From NCBI GenBank assembly GCA_021851325.1, contig JAJZDZ010000021.1:1-51068 (forward strand): a stretch of DNA of 51,068 nucleotides, written 5' to 3'. How positions within the stretch are numbered: position 1 is the first letter of the stretch; the number at the start of each line of letters is the position of its first letter. Both the position numbers and the translations under genes were made by a program. Shown one piece after another: positions 43,130 to 51,068 of this stretch. This stretch comes from Pseudomonadota bacterium (GTDB lineage Bacteria > Pseudomonadota > Alphaproteobacteria > Micropepsales > Micropepsaceae). Below the pieces are notes generated by a model. The model was not told where the DNA came from. It saw nothing but the letters and a program-made list of their open reading frames with translations, and searched no databases.

Positions 43130-43228
43130 ATGGAAATCAGAGACGACGTCGCCGGTGCGGCCGCCCGCGAAAATACCAGCATCTTGCCTGAAGGCTGTGT
43201 ATCTGGTCAGGCGTCCCCGAGTGTCTGA
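43130..43228 (+). CDS. Possible 32-residue small ORF or truncated gene start
   Basis: ATG 43130 is preceded by AGGAG with a 5-base gap, as good as any in the block, but the frame stops after 32 codons (begins MEIRDDVAGAAARENTSILP). The spacing after the dehydrogenase stop is only 8 bases. It may be a real small protein, a leader, or the start of a gene that has been cut. No family is recognised. The remaining 170 bases to the next gene hold nothing clear. Confidence 0.3.
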   Translation: MEIRDDVAGAAARENTSILPEGCVSGQASPSV

Positions 43229-43400
43229 CCTCTCACCCCTCTGGCAAGCTTTAGCGGCCCCAAACGGTACGGTGCTGAGGCCCAGAACGGGTGTCAGGGC
43301 TTGCTTGAATACACCAACAGCCAGACACTCGTGATGCGCAGGGGCTGACCTGCACCTGGCGTGCGCACGATGCCGGCAAACTGAAAATGGAGACAGGCTC

Positions 43401-44435
43401 ATGGCCGCTCAGGGACTGAAAGTACGCCTCGAAGCTGCGGATGAATTTCCTCATCCGCCGGGCGATGCCAAGAACTATAACGAGAGCATGTACTTCAACG
43501 TGATCGATCCGCGGACCCGGCTTGGCGGCTGGTTCCGGATCGGCAACCGTCCCAATGAGGGCTACGCTGAGGTCAGCATCTGTCTCTATCTGCCCGATGG
43601 TCGCGTCGGCTTCATGTTCCAGCGCGCGCCCATCACCGGCAACACCGAGATGAATGCCGGCGGCCTCAGGGTGGAGGTCATAGAGCCCTTCAAGCGCCTC
43701 AAGCTGAGCTATAGCGGCAATATTCTCGTCCTCTCTGAACCGAAGCAGATGGCCGATCCCAAGGCTGCGTTCCGGAACAATCCGCTGCTCCCCTGCGCCA
43801 TCAGCCTCGACTACGAAGGCGTCTCGCCGATGTATGGTGGTGAAACTGTCAATGCGGATGGCTCGGCCATCGCGCTTGATCCGGAAAAATCATTTGCCCG
43901 GGCTCATTACGAACAGCATTGCGCCGCCACCGGCGAATTTGTCATCGGCAGTGAACGCCATGCGCTCGCAGGCTATGGCCTGCGTGACAAGTCATGGGGC
44001 CCGCGCTACTGGCAGGCCATTGACTGGTATCGCTGGTGTCCGATGAATTTCGGACGCGATTTCGGCATGATGCTGTCGGTGATTGGCAATGGTGAGAATG
44101 GCGTACGCGAAGGCGGCATGGTGTTCCGTGATGGCGCCTATGATCTGATCCAAACCTGCCGCATTGAAAGCGCGTGGGATGCAGATGACTGCCAGACCTC
44201 GCTGCGTGCCAGCATCACAACCCAGGGCGGCAAGAGCTACCAGGTCAGCGGTCGGGTGCTCTCACTCATCCCGCTGCGCAACCGGCGTCGCGCCGCCGAT
44301 GGTAGCGAACTGATTACGCGCATCACCGAAGGCATGACCGAATATCGCTGCAATGGCCTCATAGGCTACGGTCTCAGTGAATATCTTGACCAGATCATCG
44401 ACGGCGTGCCCAACGGCAAGGCCGCCGGCTTTTGA
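43401..44435 (+). CDS. Unknown protein, lipocalin-like DUF7064/7065 type (copy 2)
   Basis: Predicted 344-residue soluble beta-rich protein, distantly related to the 40862 product. Landmarks are GGWFRIGNRPNEGYAEVSIC, EPFKRLKLSYSGNILVLSEP, YGLRDKSWGPRYWQAIDWYR and EGMTEYRCNGLIGYGLSEYL. Related proteins occur as pairs in catabolic clusters of sphingomonads and actinobacteria, which suggests a heteromer or successive actions. Function is unknown. ATG 43401 follows GGAG at a rather long distance; no better start is seen. Confidence 0.65.
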   Translation: MAAQGLKVRLEAADEFPHPPGDAKNYNESMYFNVIDPRTRLGGWFRIGNRPNEGYAEVSICLYLPDGRVGFMFQRAPITGNTEMNAGGLRVEVIEPFKRLKLSYSGNILVLSEPKQMADPKAAFRNNPLLPCAISLDYEGVSPMYGGETVNADGSAIALDPEKSFARAHYEQHCAATGEFVIGSERHALAGYGLRDKSWGPRYWQAIDWYRWCPMNFGRDFGMMLSVIGNGENGVREGGMVFRDGAYDLIQTCRIESAWDADDCQTSLRASITTQGGKSYQVSGRVLSLIPLRNRRRAADGSELITRITEGMTEYRCNGLIGYGLSEYLDQIIDGVPNGKAAGF

Positions 44436-44840
44436 TCGGATCTAGGGCAGGGTCCCAGGCGGCCATCTCCATCCCTTACGCGTTGGCGCTGCTCTCGTCA
44501 TCGCTTGACGGGATGGCGGCCGGCGCGCCACGCCGGGTCAAAAGCTCTGGCGCGCAAAGCAGCGAGGACGCCTGCGACAAAAAGGTCTGGCCGTCATCGC
44601 CCTGGCCGATGGTGCTCACGTCATCCACCGCGACAAAATCAATACCTGCACGGCATGCTGACAGTACGTGTGCATGGCAGCATGAAAACATCCAGGTTTG
44701 CGCAGTGCATCATCGCTGGCTTGCGCGATCACATAATTACAAGTTGACGTAACGAGACAGGTGTTCCGTCGCTTGCCCGTTGTTGCAGACGATAATAGAA
44801 CTGTTTGCCGCGAGAACAGGCGCGGACCGGGGAGGCGAAG
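44436..44840. other. Gap before the Atu-type operon
   Basis: About 405 bases without a supported gene. A minus-strand frame ending at 44476 reads DFVAVDDVSTIGQGDDGQTF and looks somewhat protein-like but lacks a ribosome site. Near 44733-44754, TTACAAGTTGACGTAA has 4-bp inverted ends and may be part of the operon promoter. GGGGAGG precedes ATG 44841. Confidence 0.4.
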
Positions 44841-46640
44841 ATGGAGAAAACTGTCCGCATCGGTGGCGCCAGCGGTTTTTGGGGTGACGCAGCGATGGCT
44901 ACGCCGCAGCTGCTGCGTGCGGGCAAACTGGATTACATCGTCTATGACTATCTCGCCGAAATCACCATGTCGATTCTCGCGCGTGCACGCGCGGAGAAAC
45001 CGGAGATGGGATACGCCACCGATTTTGTTTCGCTGGCGCTGAAACCCAACCTGGTCGAAATCGCCCGCCAGAAGGTAAAAATCATTGCCAATGCCGGTGG
45101 TGTGAACCCTGCGGCCTGTGCCGCGGCCGTGCGCGCTCTGCTGGCTGAGCGTGGCCTGGCCCTGAAAGTCGCCGCCGTGAGCGGTGATGATCTTCTGGCG
45201 CAGAAAGAAGAGCTCGCCCGGCTTGCACCCGCCGAGATGTTTTCCGCTGAGGCCTTTCCGGCTGCGAGCAGAGTTCTTTCCATCAATGCCTATCTGGGCG
45301 CCTTTCCCATCGCCCGGGCGCTTGATGAAGGCGCTGATATCGTCATTACCGGGCGCTGTGTCGACAGCGCGGTCACGCTGGGGGCCCTGATCCACGAATT
45401 TGGCTGGCGGAATAACGACTGGGACAAACTCGCCGGCGGCAGTCTGGCCGGTCACATACTGGAGTGCGGGCCACAGGCCACCGGTGGCAATTTCACCGAC
45501 TGGGAGCGTGTGATCGATCGCCTGGAAGACATCGGTTATCCCATCGCCGAGGTTCTGTCCGATGGCAGCTTTGTCTGCACCAAGCCACAGGGCTCAGGCG
45601 GCCTCGTCAATGTCGGCACGGTCAGCGAGCAGATGCTCTACGAGATCGGCGATCCCGAGGCCTATCTTCTGCCGGATGTGGCCTGCGACTTTTCCCGCGT
45701 CTCCATCCGCGAGGAGGGCGCTGACCGGGTGCGCGTGAGCGGCGCCAAAGGCCGGCCAGCACCGGACAGCTACAAGGTCTGCGCCACCTATCTCGATGGC
45801 TTCCGTGGCGGCCTCAGCATGAGCTTTTATGGCATTGATGCCAGTCGCAAGGCCGAACGTTTTGCCGAGGCGGTATTCAAGCGCGCCCGGCGCACCTTGC
45901 GCGGACTCAATCTGCCTGAATTCACCGAGACCAGCATCGAGGTGATCGGTGCAGAATCGCAGTTTGGTCCGGAGCGGCGCATCACCACCGCGCGTGAAGT
46001 GGCGGTGAAGATGGCGGCCAAGCATCCGGAGGCCGTCGGTATCGGCATTTTGCTCAAGGAGGCAACCGGCCTTGGTCTGGCGACACCGCCAGGGCTCTCC
46101 GGTTTTGCCGGTGGCCGGCCCAAGCCAATGCCGGTGGCGCGCCTCTTCTCCTTCACGCTGCCCAAAAGTGCGGTCAGGATTGCGGTCGAGGTTGAAGGCG
46201 CCACCCATAACCTCAGCGATGCCCCAGGCACGCCCTTCGATCCTGCCCAACTCGTACATCCGGCGCCGCCGCTTGCTCCCCAGCCGGATGATCCGGTGTG
46301 CGTGCCGCTTATCGCACTGGCCTGGGCCAGAAGCGGTGACAAGGGCAACAAGGCCAATATCGGCGTCATCGCCCGGCGGGCCGACTATTTTCCCTATATC
46401 TGCCGCGCCCTGACCGAAGAGGTGGTGGCCGCCCGCTTCGCCCATTTTCTCGAGGGCAAGGTGGAGCGCTTCGTATTGCCCGGGCCATCAGCGCTCAATT
46501 TTCTTCTCCATGACGTACTGGGTGGCGGCGGCGTGGCCAGTCTACGCAACGATCCCCAGGGCAAAGGCTATGCCCAGTTGCTGCTGGAGGCTCCCGTCGA
46601 AATTCCCGGTGCGCTCGCCAGGCGCGACCATCTTATCTGA
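44841..46640 (+). CDS. AtuA-like protein (DUF1446) with C-terminal AtuA-like domain
   Basis: Predicted 599-residue protein. The N-terminal 450 residues are the acyclic-terpene-utilization AtuA/DUF1446 domain (VRIGGASGFWGDAAMATPQL; ANAGGVNPAACAAAVRALL; DIVITGRCVDSAVTLGALIH). After a Pro-rich linker (HPAPPLAPQPDD) a second domain carries ARSGDKGNKANIGVIARR, the AtuA-like C-terminal fold. ATG 44841 follows GGGGAGG; an in-frame ATG at 44805 is less likely. AtuA is essential for citronellol/geraniol growth in Pseudomonas, but its reaction is not established. It leads a carboxylase operon. Confidence 0.85.
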   Translation: MEKTVRIGGASGFWGDAAMATPQLLRAGKLDYIVYDYLAEITMSILARARAEKPEMGYATDFVSLALKPNLVEIARQKVKIIANAGGVNPAACAAAVRALLAERGLALKVAAVSGDDLLAQKEELARLAPAEMFSAEAFPAASRVLSINAYLGAFPIARALDEGADIVITGRCVDSAVTLGALIHEFGWRNNDWDKLAGGSLAGHILECGPQATGGNFTDWERVIDRLEDIGYPIAEVLSDGSFVCTKPQGSGGLVNVGTVSEQMLYEIGDPEAYLLPDVACDFSRVSIREEGADRVRVSGAKGRPAPDSYKVCATYLDGFRGGLSMSFYGIDASRKAERFAEAVFKRARRTLRGLNLPEFTETSIEVIGAESQFGPERRITTAREVAVKMAAKHPEAVGIGILLKEATGLGLATPPGLSGFAGGRPKPMPVARLFSFTLPKSAVRIAVEVEGATHNLSDAPGTPFDPAQLVHPAPPLAPQPDDPVCVPLIALAWARSGDKGNKANIGVIARRADYFPYICRALTEEVVAARFAHFLEGKVERFVLPGPSALNFLLHDVLGGGGVASLRNDPQGKGYAQLLLEAPVEIPGALARRDHLI

Positions 46641-46652
46641 GAAGGACAACGC

Positions 46653-48275
46653 ATGCCGCGGTTCGTTTCGAAGATCAGCACGGGCAGCGAAGCGTTCAGG
46701 ACCAACCGCGCCGAAATGCTGGCGCTGGTCGAACGGCTGGGCGACATCAATCGCCGTTCGCGTCGTGAATCCGAAAAGCGCAAGGCTCATTTCGAGGCGC
46801 GCGGGCAGATCACCCCTCATGAACGCCTCGCCCGTCTGCTGGATCCGGGCATGCCCTTTCTGGAGATCGGTAATGCTGCCGGCTATCTCCTCGATACCAA
46901 GGATGCGGAACGCTCGATCCCGGGCGGCAATGTCATCGCCGGCCTCGGCTTTGTTGCCGGCGTGCGTGTTGCCATCGTGGTCGACGACAGCGGGATCAAT
47001 GCCGGCGCCATGACCGCCGCCGGCGGCTACCGTCTGCGCCGCTGCCAGGAGATTGCCCTGCAGAAGAAGCTGCCCTTCGTCCATCTGGTGGAAAGCGCAG
47101 GCGCCGACCTGATGAAATACACGGTGGAGGGCTTTGTTGTAGGTGGTGGTCTCTTCGCCAATCTGGCCCGGTTGTCGAAGGCAGGCTGTCCGGTGGTGAC
47201 GGTGCTGCACGGCGCCTCCACGGCCGGTGGCGCCTACATGCCAGGGCTGAGCGACTATGTCGTCGCCGTGAAGGGACGCGGCAAAGCATTCCTCGCCGGC
47301 CCGGCGCTCCTTAAGGCGGCCACCGGTGAGGTGGCAAGTGAGGAAGAACTCGGTGGCGCTGAGATGCACGCCACCGTCTCCGGCCTCGCCGAATATCTGG
47401 CCGAAGATGATGCCCATGGTCTGCTGATTGCCCGCGAGGTCGTGGCACGGCTGCAGTGGAATACGCGCTGTGCGGTGGTCCCGCCCAGGGTGGCGGCTGC
47501 ACCGGCCTATGATCCCGATGAGATCGCCGGCATCGTACCTCTTGATTACCGCAAGCCCTATGATGTGCGCGAAGTGGTGGCGCGGCTGGTCGATGGTTCT
47601 GATATCCTCGATTTCAAGCCGCTCTACGGCCTCTCCACGGTCTGCCTGCAGGCCGAAGTCTATGGTCATGCCGTGGGCCTGATCGGCAATAATGGTCCCA
47701 TCGATCCCGATGGTGCCACCAAGGCGGCGCAATTCCTGCAGCTGTGCGACCAGGCTGGAATACCGCTCGTCTTTCTGCAGAACACCACCGGCTATCTGGT
47801 CGGCAAGGCCTATGAGCGGGCCGGCATGATCAAGCATGGCTCGAAGATGATCCAGGCGGTGACCAATGTGAGCGTGCCGCGCCTGACCTTTATGATCGGG
47901 GCGAGCTTCGGCGCCGGCAATTATGGCATGTGCGGGCGCGGTTATGATCCTGACTTCGTGTTTTCCTGGCCCAATGCGCGGACCGGGGTGATGGGGGGCG
48001 AGCAGGCGGCGCGGACCATGACACAGGTGATGCAGGCTGGCGCCGCGCGCAAGGGCGTGACCCTCGATGAGGCCCAGATGAAGGCGCAGGAAGCCATGCT
48101 GATCCAGCATTTCGATGGCCAGTCCGATGCCTTCTATACGTCCGGCCACATGCTGGACGACGGGCTGATCGATCCGCGCGATACGCGCAAGGTGCTGGGC
48201 TTCCTGCTTGAAACCTGCTGGGAGGCCCGCCACCGCACCGTCACGCCCAACAGTTTTGGCATCGCCCGGATGTGA
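46653..48275 (+). CDS. Acyl-CoA carboxylase beta subunit, geranyl/methylcrotonyl-CoA type (AtuC-like)
   Basis: Predicted 540-residue carboxyltransferase that moves CO2 from biotin to an acyl-CoA. The N-half CoA site shows GASTAGGAYMPGLSDY and the C-half NTTGYLVGKAYERAGMIKHG and IGASFGAGNYGMCGRGYDPD, with WPNARTGVMGGEQA. By eye, Gly164 (VGGGLF) stands where methylcrotonyl-CoA carboxylases have Phe in HFGRIF. From established work that Phe is Gly in geranyl-CoA carboxylase and widens the pocket. With the AtuA neighbour this favours a geranyl-type substrate over leucine breakdown, but methylcrotonyl-CoA is not excluded. It follows the AtuA-like gene by 12 bases. Confidence 0.88.
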   Translation: MPRFVSKISTGSEAFRTNRAEMLALVERLGDINRRSRRESEKRKAHFEARGQITPHERLARLLDPGMPFLEIGNAAGYLLDTKDAERSIPGGNVIAGLGFVAGVRVAIVVDDSGINAGAMTAAGGYRLRRCQEIALQKKLPFVHLVESAGADLMKYTVEGFVVGGGLFANLARLSKAGCPVVTVLHGASTAGGAYMPGLSDYVVAVKGRGKAFLAGPALLKAATGEVASEEELGGAEMHATVSGLAEYLAEDDAHGLLIAREVVARLQWNTRCAVVPPRVAAAPAYDPDEIAGIVPLDYRKPYDVREVVARLVDGSDILDFKPLYGLSTVCLQAEVYGHAVGLIGNNGPIDPDGATKAAQFLQLCDQAGIPLVFLQNTTGYLVGKAYERAGMIKHGSKMIQAVTNVSVPRLTFMIGASFGAGNYGMCGRGYDPDFVFSWPNARTGVMGGEQAARTMTQVMQAGAARKGVTLDEAQMKAQEAMLIQHFDGQSDAFYTSGHMLDDGLIDPRDTRKVLGFLLETCWEARHRTVTPNSFGIARM

Positions 48276-48286
48276 GGAACGAAGAT

Positions 48287-49096
48287 ATGACCACGCTGCC
48301 GCAAACCGAGGCACTCATTGTCGAACGCCAGAACAGCGTGCTGCGCCTCTGGTTCAATCGGCCAGAGGCGCGCAACGCTCTCTCGGCGGAAATCGTCGGC
48401 GACCTGCACGCCATACTGGATGCGGTGCACGCCGATCGCAGCATCCGCACCCTGGTGCTGCGCGGCAAGGGAGGGGTTTTCTGCGCCGGTGGCGATATCA
48501 AGGGCTTCCGCTCTGGCATGCAGGGTTCGGGTGACGCCGCCGAGATCGCCCGCTCCAATCGCAGCTTCGGGGATCTCATGATCAAGCTCAACGAGCAGCC
48601 ACAGGTCGTGGTGATGCTGGTCGAGGGCGGGGCAGTTGGCGGTGGGCTTGGTCTTGCGTGCGTCGGTGATGTCACCATCGTGGAAAAGGAAACCCGCTTT
48701 CAGCTCAGCGAGACCAGCCTCGGCATTCCCCCGGCGCAGATCGCGCCCTTCGTGGTGGAACGCGTGGGATTGACCCAGGCGCGGCGATTGATGCTGACCG
48801 GCGCACGCTTTACCGGCACGGAGGCCGTACGCCTTGGTATCGGTCATCTCCTTGCCGATGGGGCCGAGGAGCTCGAGCATCATTGCAGTGCGGTTCTGTC
48901 GCAGATCGCACGCTGTGCCCCGGGCGCCAATGCCGTGACCAAAAAGATCGTGTTTGAAGCCTTGCGCCGGCCGCGCAGCGCGGCGCTCGATTTTGCTGCG
49001 GACGGCTTTGCCAGCTGCATGCTGAGCGCGGAGGGACGCGAGGGCGTCGCCGCCTTTATCGAAAAGCGCAAGCCGCGCTGGGCGGAGGACGCGTAA
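48287..49096 (+). CDS. Enoyl-CoA hydratase family protein, LiuC/AtuE-like
   Basis: Predicted 269-residue crotonase. VFCAGGDIKGF and EGGAVGGGLGLACVGDV give the CoA/oxyanion sites; FQLSETSLGIPPAQIAPFVV matches the LiuC/AtuE (methylglutaconyl/isohexenylglutaconyl-CoA hydratase) form, in which the first classical Glu is replaced (GLGLA) and the second Glu remains (SETSLG). ATG 48287 follows GAGGAACGAAGAT; the GTG at 48272 is inside the previous gene. It lies between the two carboxylase subunits, as in atu and liu operons. Confidence 0.87.
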   Translation: MTTLPQTEALIVERQNSVLRLWFNRPEARNALSAEIVGDLHAILDAVHADRSIRTLVLRGKGGVFCAGGDIKGFRSGMQGSGDAAEIARSNRSFGDLMIKLNEQPQVVVMLVEGGAVGGGLGLACVGDVTIVEKETRFQLSETSLGIPPAQIAPFVVERVGLTQARRLMLTGARFTGTEAVRLGIGHLLADGAEELEHHCSAVLSQIARCAPGANAVTKKIVFEALRRPRSAALDFAADGFASCMLSAEGREGVAAFIEKRKPRWAEDA

Positions 49097-49100
49097 CCAC

Positions 49101-51068
49101 ATGGCCAGACGCAGTTTCAGCAAGATCCTGATTGCCAATCGCGGCGAAATCGCCGTTCGCATCCTGCGCACCGCGAAGGCCTGCGGCTATCGCACGGTGG
49201 CGGTCTATTCCGAGGCCGATGCGGGCGCACCGCATGTCACGCTGGCCGATGAGGCTGTCCTCATCGGGCCCTCGCCGGTGGCGCAGTCCTACCTCGATCC
49301 CGAGCGGCTGATCCGGGCGGCAGAAAAGACCCAGGCCGATGCCATCCATCCCGGATACGGCTTTCTCTCCGAAAATGCCGCCTTCGCCCGCGCCTGCCTT
49401 GAGGCCGGGCTCGTCTTCATCGGACCTTCGGTCGAAGCCATTGCGCTCATGGGCAACAAGGCCGAGGCCAAGCGGCGGATGATCGCCGCCGGCGTTCCGT
49501 GCGTTCCCGGCTATGAAGGTGCGGATCAGTCCGATGACGCCTTTAGCGCGGCCGCACAGAAAATCGGCTTTCCGGTGATGGTGAAGGCCGCGGCAGGCGG
49601 TGGTGGACGCGGCATGCGTCTGGTGACCGAGGCTGCACATCTGACCGCGGCACTGGCCACAGCCCGCTCCGAGGCGAAGAATGCCTTTGGCTCCGATGAG
49701 CTGATTCTTGAACGGGCGGTGCTGCGCCCCCGTCATGTCGAGTTTCAGGTGTTCGGCGATGCCCATGGGCATGTGGTGCATCTGTTCGAGCGCGACTGTT
49801 CGGTGCAGCGCCGGCATCAGAAGGTAGTGGAAGAGGCGCCCTGTCCGGTCATGACACCTGCCTTGCGGGCCCGGATGGGTTCAGCGGCCGTCGAGGTGGC
49901 GCGCACCATCGGCTATGAGGGTGCGGGCACGGTCGAGTTCCTGCTCGATGGCGCAGAGAATTTCTATTTTCTCGAGATGAATACCCGCCTGCAGGTCGAA
50001 CATCCGGTCAGCGAATGCATCACCGGGCTTGATCTTGTCGCCCTCCAGTTCGCCGTGGCCCAGGGCGAGGCGCTGCCTTTTACGCAGGACGAGCTGAAGC
50101 TCTCCGGTCACGCTATCGAGGTCCGTCTTTATGCCGAGGATCCGGCCAATGGCTTCCTGCCGGCGTCGGGAAAGATCAGCGCGTGGCGCCCGGCGCAGGG
50201 CGAAGGGGTGCGCATCGACCATGGCATTGGCGAAGAGGCCGAGATTTCGCCGTTCTACGATCCGATGCTCGCCAAGATCATCGCCCATGGCAGCACGCGC
50301 GACGAGGCGCGGCGCCGTCTCATTCATGGCCTTGAGGAGACCATGGTCTTTGGTCTTCCCACCAATCGCGACTTCCTCATCGACATCCTGAAGCATGAGG
50401 TGTTCGCCGCCGGCAGGGCGACGACAGCGTTTCTGGTCGAGGATTTCACGGCCGCGGAACGTGCGCGGACGCGACCCACCATGGCCCAGGCGGCGCTTGC
50501 AGCGGTGCTGCAGTGGCGCGCCGGGCGTGAGGCGGCGGCGGCAAAGGCGGTGGTGCTGAACCCGGAACTCCTCGACTGGACGAGTGCCGGCCAGCGCCAG
50601 GGCCGCTTTCTCTATGATGCCGGAGACTTCGAGGTGACGGCACTGGGAGCCGATCGCTATCGCGTCCACGCCGGGGACCACACTTTTGCGGTCGACATTC
50701 TTGCCGCTGCCGATGGTATCGTCCGCGCCAGGCTCGATGGCGTGGCCCTTTCCTGCCATTATCATGCCGATGGTGGTCGTCTCGCGCTGGCCCAGGGGGG
50801 CCGGCAGTTCGAATTCGACAACCAGCTCCTGCACATCAAGGGCGCGGAAGATGCCGCCCAGGGCGGGCATGTGCGCGCGCCCATGCATGGCCGCATCCTG
50901 CGGCTCCATGTCGAGACCGGCGTGGAGGTGCGCGAGGGGGCGGCGCTCGCCGTGCTTGAGGCGATGAAGATGGAGCACGAAGTCACGGCCGCGGTGGCCG
51001 GTCGGGTGATGGCGGTCCACGTCGCCATCGGTGATCAGGTGGCGGCCAACAGCATCCTCATCGAGATC
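49101..51068 (+). CDS. Biotin-containing acyl-CoA carboxylase alpha subunit (AtuF-like), 3' end cut
   Basis: Open to the window edge; 656 residues are visible. The biotin carboxylase half has FSKILIANRGEIAVRILRTA, HPGYGFLSENAAFA, VMVKAAAGGGGRGMRLV (ATP-grasp) and EMNTRLQVEHPVSE. The biotin carrier domain at the end has EAMKMEHEVTAAVAG with the biotinylated Lys at residue 623. The ending ILIEI suggests that only a few codons are missing. It starts 4 bases after the hydratase stop. With the beta subunit it would form an alpha6beta6 carboxylase for geranyl- or methylcrotonyl-CoA. Confidence 0.95.
   Translation, partial: MARRSFSKILIANRGEIAVRILRTAKACGYRTVAVYSEADAGAPHVTLADEAVLIGPSPVAQSYLDPERLIRAAEKTQADAIHPGYGFLSENAAFARACLEAGLVFIGPSVEAIALMGNKAEAKRRMIAAGVPCVPGYEGADQSDDAFSAAAQKIGFPVMVKAAAGGGGRGMRLVTEAAHLTAALATARSEAKNAFGSDELILERAVLRPRHVEFQVFGDAHGHVVHLFERDCSVQRRHQKVVEEAPCPVMTPALRARMGSAAVEVARTIGYEGAGTVEFLLDGAENFYFLEMNTRLQVEHPVSECITGLDLVALQFAVAQGEALPFTQDELKLSGHAIEVRLYAEDPANGFLPASGKISAWRPAQGEGVRIDHGIGEEAEISPFYDPMLAKIIAHGSTRDEARRRLIHGLEETMVFGLPTNRDFLIDILKHEVFAAGRATTAFLVEDFTAAERARTRPTMAQAALAAVLQWRAGREAAAAKAVVLNPELLDWTSAGQRQGRFLYDAGDFEVTALGADRYRVHAGDHTFAVDILAAADGIVRARLDGVALSCHYHADGGRLALAQGGRQFEFDNQLLHIKGAEDAAQGGHVRAPMHGRILRLHVETGVEVREGAALAVLEAMKMEHEVTAAVAGRVMAVHVAIGDQVAANSILIEI

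Noticed and set aside
44432..44752. 106-codon plus-strand frame before the Atu-type operon
   Set aside because: No ribosome site, overlaps the end of the previous gene, and the composition is unlike the neighbours.
46542..48314. 590-codon minus-strand frame
   Set aside because: It lies exactly opposite the carboxylase beta gene, which is certain; high GC at third positions makes long antisense frames common here.
1..51068. Search for tRNA, rRNA, CRISPR arrays and complete insertion sequences
   Set aside because: No cloverleaf-like T-loop sequence, no regularly spaced repeats and no transposase gene were seen on reading; a covariance-model scan was not possible here.

Overview
The window is about 51 kb of GC-rich bacterial DNA, dense in genes and read on both strands. 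The TonB-dependent receptor, the SDR/DUF2256/DUF3429/FeS-photolyase operon, the DUF6481-type protein and the many acyl-CoA enzymes point to an alphaproteobacterium, probably sphingomonad-like. Genus cannot be fixed from sequence alone. I saw no rRNA, tRNA, CRISPR array or intact insertion sequence.

Region 1 (1-16.5 kb) is a catabolic block: a partial SMP-30 lactonase, a TetR regulator, an enoyl-CoA hydratase, an APH-type kinase with a DUF6285-like partner and an acyl-CoA dehydrogenase, a PRISE-like reductase, two CoA ligases, a cyclase-family hydrolase, a second APH kinase, a second hydratase and a TonB receptor. The kinase / small protein / dehydrogenase trio resembles LvaA-LvaB-LvaC, which removes a 4-hydroxyl from an acyl-CoA through a phosphorylated intermediate. 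Three promoters in this block carry near-identical 14-bp palindromes (2205, 8741, 13470), which suggests one regulon under the local TetR protein.

Region 2 (16.5-32 kb) is unrelated housekeeping and accessory DNA: the photolyase operon with a 51-residue DUF2256 protein, a VapBC-type toxin-antitoxin pair, an amino acid permease, a serine hydrolase, a VOC protein, a divergent epimerase/LysR pair, an orphan FtsX-type permease and an SDR-like protein without its catalytic Tyr and Lys. Two 3'-end gene remnants (a cyclopropane synthase tail and a TPR tail) show past rearrangement. The FtsX-type permease has a consensus sigma-54 promoter and two matching 16-bp upstream palindromes 21 bp apart.

Region 3 (32-51 kb) looks like an isoprenoid/terpenoid catabolic block. 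A tight six-gene operon encodes three phytoene-desaturase/PYROXD2-like flavoproteins, two small unknown proteins and a 2Fe-2S ferredoxin. It is followed by a TetR gene, a cytochrome P450, two related lipocalin-like unknowns around a zinc alcohol dehydrogenase, and an Atu-type set (AtuA-like, carboxylase beta, hydratase, biotin carboxylase alpha) cut by the window edge. An inferred route is oxidation of an isoprenoid by the P450/flavoproteins, alcohol oxidation by the dehydrogenase, and geranyl-CoA-carboxylase-type chain degradation. The substrate is not known.
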